Assembly (NCBI GenBank): GCA_900547785.1
Contig: URIB01000019.1
Span: 1 to 26,750 of the forward strand
Length of the DNA: 26,750 bases
From: an uncultured Dialister sp.
GTDB taxonomy: Bacteria > Bacillota > Negativicutes > Veillonellales > Dialisteraceae
Reading direction: 5' to 3'
Shown here: positions 21,666-26,750 of the stretch, in pieces
Layout: every line of letters starts with the position of its first letter
Position numbering within the stretch: position 1 is the stretch's first letter
Notes under the pieces: model-generated
Told to the model about the DNA's origin: nothing
Databases searched by the model: none
The model's input: only the letters and a program-made list of their open reading frames with translations
Translations under genes and position numbers: made by a program

Positions 21666-23873
21666 ATGAATCCCGGTACTGCTGAAACCCAGAAAACCCG
21701 CACCAATGTCATCAAGAGAAACGGACAGGAAGTCACCTTTGATATCACAAAAATCATTAATGCGATCGGCAAAGCCAATCACGAAGTCAATGAAATCCAT
21801 CAGTTGAATGAATTCCAGATCCGTGCCATTGCCGACAACATCGCTAAAAAAATGTCCACCTATTCCCACGCCGCCAATGTGGAAGACATACAAGATATGG
21901 TAGAAACGGGCATCATGGAAATGCGCGGCTATGAAGTGGCGCAGAAATATGTGCGCTACCGTTACAAACGCGAGATTTCCCGCAAGAGCAATACCACCGA
22001 TGACGGCATTTTATCCCTCATTGAACTCAACAATGAAGAAGTCAAACAGGAAAATTCAAATAAAAACCCGATTATCAATTCCACCCAGCGAGATTATATG
22101 GCAGGCGAAGTGTCCAAAGACCTGACAAAACGGCTTCTTCTTCCGGAAGAAATCGTGAAAGCCCACGATGAAGGCATTATCCATTTCCACGATGCCGACT
22201 ATTTCGCCCAAAAAGAACACAACTGCGATCTGATCAATCTGGAAGACATGCTCCAGAACGGGACGGTCATCAGCCAAACGATGATTGAAAAACCCCATTC
22301 CTTCTTCACCGCCTGCAATGTCACGACCCAGATTGTTGCCCAGGTCGCTTCCAACCAGTACGGCGGACAGTCTTTCACCTTATCCCACCTCGCTCCTTTT
22401 GTAGATATCAGCCGGCAGAAAATCAAAAAAGATGTCATTTCTGAAAGAAAACTCACCGGCGAGCCGATGGATGAGGAAATCATTGATAAAATTGTGGAAA
22501 ACCGTCTTCACGGAGAAATCAAGAGCGGTATCCAAACCATACAGTACCAGCTCATCACGCTCATGACCTGTAACGGCCAGGCGCCTTTCGTCACCATGTT
22601 CATGTACCTTGACGAAGTGCCGGAAGGACGCACACGCAACGATCTTGCCATGATCATCAAAGAAGTGCTTCTCCAGAGAATGCAGGGCGTCAAAAATGAA
22701 AAGGGCGTATGGATCACCCCGGCATTCCCGAAACTTATTTATGTGCTGGACGAAGACAATATCCACGATGATTCCCCCTATTACGAACTGACGAAACTCG
22801 CAGCGGAATGCACGGCAAAACGACTTGTTCCCGACTATATTTCCGCCAAAGTCATGAAAGAATACAAAAACGGCGATGTGTATCCCTGCATGGGCTGCCG
22901 CAGCTTCCTTACCCCCGATACGGAAGGACTCGGAGAAAACGGAGCGCATAAATATTACGGCCGTTTCAACCAAGGCGTCGTCACCATCAATCTCGTCGAT
23001 GTCGCCTGCTCGGCGGAAGGCGATATGGATACTTTCTGGAAAATTCTGGATGACCGTCTTGAACTTTGCCACCGTGCTCTCCGCTGCCGTCATGAACGGC
23101 TTCTCGGTACCGTTTCCGACGTCGCGCCGATTCTCTGGCAGTACGGAGCGCTTGCCCGTCTGAAAAAAGGAGAAACCATTGATAAACTTCTTTTCGACAA
23201 CTACAGCACGATTTCCCTCGGCTACGCCGGCCTTTATGAAATGTGCGTCCGCATGCTCGGCGTTTCCCACACCACAGAGGAAGGGCGCAAATTCTCTCTC
23301 CAGGTCATGCAGACACTGAATGACAAATGCGCGGAATGGAAAGCGGCGGAACACATCAGCTACTCTGTCTACGGTACGCCTATGGAATCGACGACCTATA
23401 AATTTGCCAAAGCTCTTCAAAAACGATTCGGCACTATCCCCGGCGTCACCGACAAGAACTATATCACCAACAGTTATCATGTCCATGTGGCGGAAAAAAT
23501 AGATGCTTTCCACAAATTGAAATTCGAAGCCGATTTTCAAAGGCTTTCTCCCGGCGGCGCTATTTCTTACATCGAAGTACCGAATATGCAGAACAATATC
23601 CCCGCCGTGCTCACCGTCATGAAATACATTTACGAAAATATCATGTATGCGGAGCTGAACACGAAGAGTGACTTCTGCATGGACTGCGGTTTTGACGGAG
23701 AAATCAAAATCAAAGAAGACGAAAGCGGCAAACTCATCTGGGAATGCCCGAACTGCGGAAACCGGGATCAACATAAAATGTCCGTAGCCAGAAGAACCTG
23801 CGGCTACATCGGCACCCAATTCTGGAATCAGGGCCGCACCCAGGAAATCAAAGACCGCGTTCTCCACTTATAA
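21666..23873 (+). CDS. nrdD: Anaerobic ribonucleoside-triphosphate reductase
   Basis: 735-aa class III ribonucleotide reductase making dNTPs without oxygen. An N-terminal ATP-cone (about 13-100, VIKRNGQEVTFDITKI...) gives allosteric control. CNVTTQIV and MGCRSFL (about 408) carry likely radical and active-site cysteines. A zinc site is formed by CMDC and CPNC near the C-terminus. The glycyl-radical motif RTCGYIGTQFW is at about 712-722. GAGAAGGA precedes the ATG. The activase nrdG follows after an intercistronic terminator. The promoter has NrdR-like boxes. Length and all signatures fit the family. Confidence 0.97.
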   Translation: MNPGTAETQKTRTNVIKRNGQEVTFDITKIINAIGKANHEVNEIHQLNEFQIRAIADNIAKKMSTYSHAANVEDIQDMVETGIMEMRGYEVAQKYVRYRYKREISRKSNTTDDGILSLIELNNEEVKQENSNKNPIINSTQRDYMAGEVSKDLTKRLLLPEEIVKAHDEGIIHFHDADYFAQKEHNCDLINLEDMLQNGTVISQTMIEKPHSFFTACNVTTQIVAQVASNQYGGQSFTLSHLAPFVDISRQKIKKDVISERKLTGEPMDEEIIDKIVENRLHGEIKSGIQTIQYQLITLMTCNGQAPFVTMFMYLDEVPEGRTRNDLAMIIKEVLLQRMQGVKNEKGVWITPAFPKLIYVLDEDNIHDDSPYYELTKLAAECTAKRLVPDYISAKVMKEYKNGDVYPCMGCRSFLTPDTEGLGENGAHKYYGRFNQGVVTINLVDVACSAEGDMDTFWKILDDRLELCHRALRCRHERLLGTVSDVAPILWQYGALARLKKGETIDKLLFDNYSTISLGYAGLYEMCVRMLGVSHTTEEGRKFSLQVMQTLNDKCAEWKAAEHISYSVYGTPMESTTYKFAKALQKRFGTIPGVTDKNYITNSYHVHVAEKIDAFHKLKFEADFQRLSPGGAISYIEVPNMQNNIPAVLTVMKYIYENIMYAELNTKSDFCMDCGFDGEIKIKEDESGKLIWECPNCGNRDQHKMSVARRTCGYIGTQFWNQGRTQEIKDRVLHL

Positions 23874-23907
23874 AAACATCGGGAAAAACCCCGTTTATCC
23901 GTATTAC

Positions 23908-23942
23908 GGCGGCTTCACAATGATGAGAGGCCGCCATTTTTT
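23908..23942 (+). terminator. Intercistronic terminator between nrdD and nrdG
   Basis: GGCGGCTTC (23908-23916) pairs with GAGGCCGCC (23927-23935) with one G-U pair, followed by ATTTTTT. nrdG starts only 18 bases later and no promoter fits between, so termination is probably partial and sets a high nrdD to nrdG ratio. Confidence 0.75.
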
Positions 23943-23959
23943 ATAACAAGGAATCCCTT

Positions 23960-24514
23960 ATGAACTATGCCGGTATAAAAGAATATGACATTGCCAACGG
24001 ACCGGGGATCCGCTTTTCCCTCTTCGTTTCCGGCTGCACCCACCACTGTAAAGGCTGCTTTAATCCCGAAACATGGGATTTCCGCTACGGAAAACCTTTT
24101 ACCCGGGAAACGGAGGACTACATCATAAAACAGTTGGGTTATGATTTTTATCAGGGCCTCACACTCTTAGGCGGCGAACCGATGGAACCGCCGAACCGGA
24201 AAAGACTTCTCCCCTTCGTGCGGCGTTTCAAGGAAACCTATCCTGAAAAAGATCTCTGGTGCTTCACCGGCTATCTTTTCGATAAAGACCTTCTCGGGAA
24301 ATTTGCCAAACAGGCGCCGGAAATGATGGAACTTTTGAAATACATCGACATTCTCGTTGACGGCGAATTTGTCCTCGAGAAAAAAGATGTAACCCTCCTC
24401 TTCAAAGGCTCTTCCAACCAAAGAACGATTGACGTTCAAAAATCTCTCAAAGCGGGAGAAATTATTCTCTGGAATCCCGGCGACACGAGCATGTCAAAAT
24501 CAGCGAAAATTTAA
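23960..24514 (+). CDS. nrdG: Anaerobic ribonucleotide reductase activating protein (radical SAM)
   Basis: A 184-aa radical-SAM activase that forms the glycyl radical on NrdD. The [4Fe-4S] motif is CTHHCKGC (C26, C30, C33), followed by the LLGGEP motif that binds SAM and by GAE-like VDGEF. The C-terminal half (SSNQRTIDV) is typical of NrdG. AAGGA precedes the ATG. It depends on read-through from nrdD. It is followed by its own terminator at 24520-24549. Confidence 0.96.
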   Translation: MNYAGIKEYDIANGPGIRFSLFVSGCTHHCKGCFNPETWDFRYGKPFTRETEDYIIKQLGYDFYQGLTLLGGEPMEPPNRKRLLPFVRRFKETYPEKDLWCFTGYLFDKDLLGKFAKQAPEMMELLKYIDILVDGEFVLEKKDVTLLFKGSSNQRTIDVQKSLKAGEIILWNPGDTSMSKSAKI

Positions 24515-24519
24515 AACTT

Positions 24520-24549
24520 AAATCTCTTCTCCCTGGAGAGATTTTTTTA
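24520..24549 (+). terminator. Intrinsic terminator after nrdG
   Basis: AAATCTCT (24520-24527) pairs with AGAGATTT (24537-24544), followed by a run of T residues to 24548. Confidence 0.8.
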
Positions 24550-24595
24550 TTTTTGAAATTATACATTTGGCTCTTAAAATTTTGAAAAACAGGAG

Positions 24596-24601
24596 TATAA
24601 T
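24596..24601 (+). promoter_or_regulatory. -10 element of the kinase-lrgAB operon
   Basis: A perfect TATAAT, 55 bases before the chosen start of the kinase gene. The -35 candidate TTAAAA at 16 bp spacing is weak. Confidence 0.6.
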
Positions 24602-24656
24602 AGAAATACTTGTTCTTAATACAGCGATTTCCAAAAGACAAGAAAGAAGGATTTCT

Positions 24657-25238
24657 ATGATCATCACCATTGCCAGAGAAAGCGGCAGCGGCGGATACAC
24701 CGTCGGCGCCATGCTCGCCAAATATTACAGCATTCCCGTATACGACCAGGACTCCCTTTGCCAAATGGCAAAAGAAGCCGGCATTTACGACCGGATGCCT
24801 ATGTTTTTCAATGAACTTCCTGCCAACGGATTTCTTTTCGCCCTTTCCATGGGCGCCGATCCCGAAAAAATCAATAAGCCTACCACGGAAGCCTTCATGA
24901 AGCTCATCGGAAACAGGGACTGTGTCATCATCGGCCGGTGCGGAAACTACATTTTCCGTGACCGTAAAGACTGCGTCCGCGTTTTCACCTGCGGCAACAA
25001 AGAAGGTCGGATTGCCATGAAAATGAAATACTGGCATCTCACGAGAGAAGAAGCGGAAGATGTCGTCTTCCACTCCGACCGGAACAGAAAAGACTACCAC
25101 AAATTCCACACCGGAGAAAACTGGGGCGAAGCCAAAAACTATGACCTTTGCATCGACGCACTCCGTCTCGGCCATGAAAAAACCGCCCGCCTCATTATTG
25201 ACTACATCTCTGCTGTATTACCCGGGAGCCGTTCATGA
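24657..25238 (+). CDS. Cytidylate-kinase-like P-loop protein
   Basis: A 193-aa P-loop protein of the Cytidylate_kinase2 (cytidylate kinase-like) family. The N-terminus MIITIARESGSGGYTVGAML holds a degenerate Walker A (GSGG without the usual Lys-Thr). VIIGRCGNYIF is the conserved Arg-containing strand, and YDLCIDALRLG is near the C-terminus. These proteins are common in Firmicutes beside membrane transporters; their substrate is not established and they are unlikely to be the essential Cmk. AAGGA lies 8 bases before ATG 24657; a frame open from 24567 runs over the promoter and is rejected. The stop overlaps the lrgA start as ATGA. Confidence 0.85.
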   Translation: MIITIARESGSGGYTVGAMLAKYYSIPVYDQDSLCQMAKEAGIYDRMPMFFNELPANGFLFALSMGADPEKINKPTTEAFMKLIGNRDCVIIGRCGNYIFRDRKDCVRVFTCGNKEGRIAMKMKYWHLTREEAEDVVFHSDRNRKDYHKFHTGENWGEAKNYDLCIDALRLGHEKTARLIIDYISAVLPGSRS

Positions 25239-25597
25239 AATACTTAACCCAATTCGGCATCATCATCACCATTTCCTTTCTCGGGGAAATGCTCCACGAC
25301 TTCCTGCCGCTTCCCGTCCCCGCCGGTATCTACGGCATTATTCTTCTCTTCACCCTGCTCCACTACAAAATTCTCCACGTCGCGCAAATCAGAGAAACCT
25401 CCATGCTTCTCATCAGCCTCATGGCCTTTCTCTTTCTTCCCGCCACTGTCGGACTTCTGGGCGCCTGGGACTATATGAAACCCATGATCATTTCCTATAT
25501 ACTCATCAATATCCTCACCCTCATCATCGGTATCGGCGGTGCAGGACTTTTCACCCAATTTATTCTCACCCGCAAAAAGGAGGTCCGTCATGATTGA
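25235..25597 (+). CDS. lrgA: CidA/LrgA family holin-like protein
   Basis: A 120-aa polytopic membrane protein with four predicted helices, of the CidA/LrgA (UPF0299) family, thought to modulate murein hydrolase activity, autolysis or pyruvate transport together with LrgB. The conserved GEMLHDFLPLPVPAGIYGIILLF region and the mid-protein ATVGLL segment are seen. It starts inside the stop of the kinase gene (ATGA) and its end overlaps the lrgB start by 8 bases, so all three are translationally coupled. Confidence 0.92.
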   Translation: MKYLTQFGIIITISFLGEMLHDFLPLPVPAGIYGIILLFTLLHYKILHVAQIRETSMLLISLMAFLFLPATVGLLGAWDYMKPMIISYILINILTLIIGIGGAGLFTQFILTRKKEVRHD

Positions 25598-26282
25598 ACT
25601 GCTGGAAAACTCCGTCTATTTCGGTGTATTCCTCGGAATCGCCTCCTACTGGCTCGGTATGTTCCTCCAAAAAAAATTCAAAAGTCCCCTCTTTAATCCC
25701 TTGCTCGTCTCAGGCATTATCATCATCGGATTCATACAGCTTACAGGCTATAACTACGAAAAAATGACAGACAGCTTGGACTACATCAATTATCTCCTCA
25801 CCCCCGCCACCATCTGTCTGGCCGTCCCTCTCTACGAGCAGATGAAAACCCTAAAAGACAATATGACCGCCATATTTCTCGGAATCCTTGCCGGCGTACT
25901 CTCCGGGCTGGTTTCCATATTCATTCTCTCTCTGCTCTTCGGGTTTGACCACGTTTCCTACGTCACTCTGCTCCCCAAAGCCATTACCACACCGATCGGC
26001 ATGGGCGTATCGCAAGAACTCGGCGGCTACCCCTCCATCACCGTCGCATCGATTATTTTCACGGGAATTACGGGAAATATCTTCGGCGCCTGCATACTGA
26101 AATACCTGCATATCACCCATCCCGTCGCCAAAGGAATTGCCCTCGGCACGGCCGCCCACGGCATGGGTACGGCAAGAGCCATGGAAATGGGTCCCGTAGA
26201 AGGCGCGATGAGCTCCCTTTCCATCTGTATATCCGGCATCATGACCGTCATAGGCGCCGGACTCTTTGCCCTGTTCCTCTAA
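25590..26282 (+). CDS. lrgB: LrgB family membrane protein
   Basis: A 230-aa integral membrane protein of the LrgB/CidB family, partner of LrgA. Several hydrophobic helices are visible along its length. Family signatures are SPLFNPLLVSG near the start, YLLTPATICLAVPLY, LPKAITTPIGMGVSQELGG and KGIALGTAAHGMGTARAME. The ATG at 25590 follows AAGGAGG, within the end of lrgA; a longer frame from 25539 lacks a ribosome site. It ends before the terminator at 26294-26323. Confidence 0.94.
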   Translation: MIELLENSVYFGVFLGIASYWLGMFLQKKFKSPLFNPLLVSGIIIIGFIQLTGYNYEKMTDSLDYINYLLTPATICLAVPLYEQMKTLKDNMTAIFLGILAGVLSGLVSIFILSLLFGFDHVSYVTLLPKAITTPIGMGVSQELGGYPSITVASIIFTGITGNIFGACILKYLHITHPVAKGIALGTAAHGMGTARAMEMGPVEGAMSSLSICISGIMTVIGAGLFALFL

Positions 26283-26293
26283 AAAAATAAAAG

Positions 26294-26323
26294 AAAAGAT
26301 GTACCCGCAAGGTACGCTTTTTT
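26294..26323 (+). terminator. Intrinsic terminator of the kinase-lrgAB operon
   Basis: AAAAG (26294-26298) and GTACC (26301-26305) pair with GGTAC (26311-26315) and CTTTT (26317-26321), loop CGCAA, followed by more T residues. Confidence 0.8.
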
Positions 26324-26404
26324 ATTGGAAATAAGGAAGTAAATAATACAGATAACACCCGCCTGATAAAAAACTCGTTTACGTTTCATCGTACACAGGT
26401 CAGA

Positions 26405-26473
26405 ATATTTAATACTTGTATCCTTTGCCAGATTCTTCACTTTGTTCAAGAATGACAGGCAAGTATTTAATAT
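26405..26473. repeat. 69-bp imperfect inverted repeat
   Basis: The left arm ATATTTAATACTTG (26405-26418) mirrors CAAGTATTTAATAT (26460-26473) at 13 of 14 positions or nearly so; ATTCTT/AAGAAT (26432-26437 and 26447-26452) forms an inner stem. It is flanked by a 17-bp direct repeat. It has the look of a miniature element or a large non-coding hairpin. Confidence 0.5.
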
Positions 26474-26551
26474 CGTTCCGTAAGAAACTCTTTTACGTAT
26501 CTGCTCACACTTACCCCTTTCGTCAGCTAACGCTGACACTTTCCCCGTGTC

Positions 26552-26566
26552 CGGGGACAGCTTACG
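26552..26566. repeat. Short dispersed repeat CGGGGACRGCTTACG, copy 2
   Basis: One mismatch to bases 67-81, in the same orientation. It overlaps the small hairpin formed by TGTCC and GGACA (26548-26559). Confidence 0.45.
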
Positions 26567-26666
26567 TTCTCTATATTTTGCTTTTTAGGCAAGAAGTCAT
26601 TTAATACTATTGAAAACACAATTCACCCCTGCCGTCATTCTTGAGCGATGATAATTAGGAGCGATG

Positions 26667-26719
26667 GCAAGCGAATTGTATTTTTAGGAGCGTAACGACG
26701 CTAAAATGCAATGAGACGC
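26667..26719. repeat. Interspersed intergenic repeat, right copy (inverted)
   Basis: The reverse complement matches bases 1-55 in blocks (GCGT, CATTTT, AGCGTCG, CGCTCCT, AAAAAT, CTTGC). AGCGT/ACGCT flanked by TTTT/AAAA gives a compact hairpin at about 26681-26706. Confidence 0.6.
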
Positions 26720-26750
26720 CATACCCGACCAACGGGAGCGGTAAGAATCC

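Larger units (their letters stand above)
26326..26750. other. Repeat-rich non-coding end of the window
   Basis: About 425 bases with no credible gene. It contains a 17-bp direct repeat (26371-26387 and 26485-26501, 15 of 17 identical) flanking a 69-bp imperfect inverted repeat, small hairpins GTCAGC/GCTGAC (26522-26537) and CCCC/GGGG (26543-26556), a copy of the CGGGGACRGCTTACG repeat, two GAGCGATG repeats (26643-26650 and 26659-26666) and the inverted 55-bp repeat. Short open frames here overlap these structures. Confidence 0.6.

Noticed and set aside
22380..23867. 495-codon open frame on the - strand opposite nrdD
   Set aside because: It is antisense to a well-supported nrdD, has no ribosome site or family match, and arises from the codon bias of nrdD.
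24462..25175. 237-codon - strand frame opposite the kinase gene
   Set aside because: It is a shadow of the kinase gene and nrdG end; composition is unlike a real protein and it runs through a terminator.
26279..26539. 86-codon - strand frame at the right end
   Set aside because: It spans the lrgB terminator and the repeat structures, with no ribosome site or recognisable domain.
26326..26750. CRISPR array
   Set aside because: The repeats are few, irregularly spaced, partly inverted and without spacers of constant length.

Overview
The window looks like chromosome of a strictly anaerobic, moderately low-GC Firmicute, most likely of the Negativicutes (Veillonellaceae, Dialister-like). This rests on the oxygen-independent ribonucleotide reductase nrdD/nrdG, the rpmH-rnpA-yidD-yidC-jag order, Firmicute-type Shine-Dalgarno sites and general protein character. 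It is an inference, not a database result. No tRNA, rRNA, CRISPR array, IS element or prophage is visible.

Layout: (1) 1-431 is non-coding and holds an interspersed-repeat copy and a strong candidate for a free-standing structured small RNA (about 286-421). (2) 432-2981 (-) is a copper-exporting P-type ATPase with a CopZ-like domain fused at its C-terminus; an internal Shine-Dalgarno plus ATG could release that domain as a separate chaperone. (3) 3227-5905 (-) is the rpmH-rnpA-yidD / yidC-jag cluster, driven by a perfect-consensus promoter and divided by a terminator. dnaA, the usual neighbour, is not there. (4) 6135-6437 (-) is a small DUF4298 protein. (5) 6496-12333 (-) is a visibly AT-richer defence island of seven genes: a ribbon-helix-helix regulator with a palindromic operator, a divergent Vsr endonuclease, a C5-cytosine DNA methyltransferase, then from a second promoter a 74-aa protein, a GHKL (Hsp90/MutL/MORC-like) ATPase, an unrecognised 315-aa protein and a DUF6339-like protein. 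No classical restriction endonuclease or helicase is present, so this is the best candidate for a poorly described ATP-dependent modification-restriction system. (6) 12342-14579 (-) carries an RlmD-type rRNA m5U methyltransferase and an AraD-type epimerase. (7) 14784-18749 (-) is an iron(III)-type ABC importer (binding lipoprotein, fused double permease, ATPase). (8) 19171-21237 (-) is a class A penicillin-binding protein. (9) 21666-24514 (+) is nrdD-nrdG behind NrdR-box-like repeats. (10) 24657-26282 (+) is a three-gene operon of a cytidylate-kinase-like protein with lrgA and lrgB. (11) 26283-26750 is non-coding and repeat-rich, with an inverted copy of the repeat seen at base 1.

The genes fall into functional blocks: metal homeostasis (copper export, probable iron import), ribosome/RNase P/membrane-insertion housekeeping, cell wall growth and lysis control (PBP1, LrgAB), anaerobic DNA-precursor synthesis, and an acquired DNA-modification defence island between housekeeping genes. 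All starts were chosen from visible Shine-Dalgarno spacing; several lie inside longer open frames.
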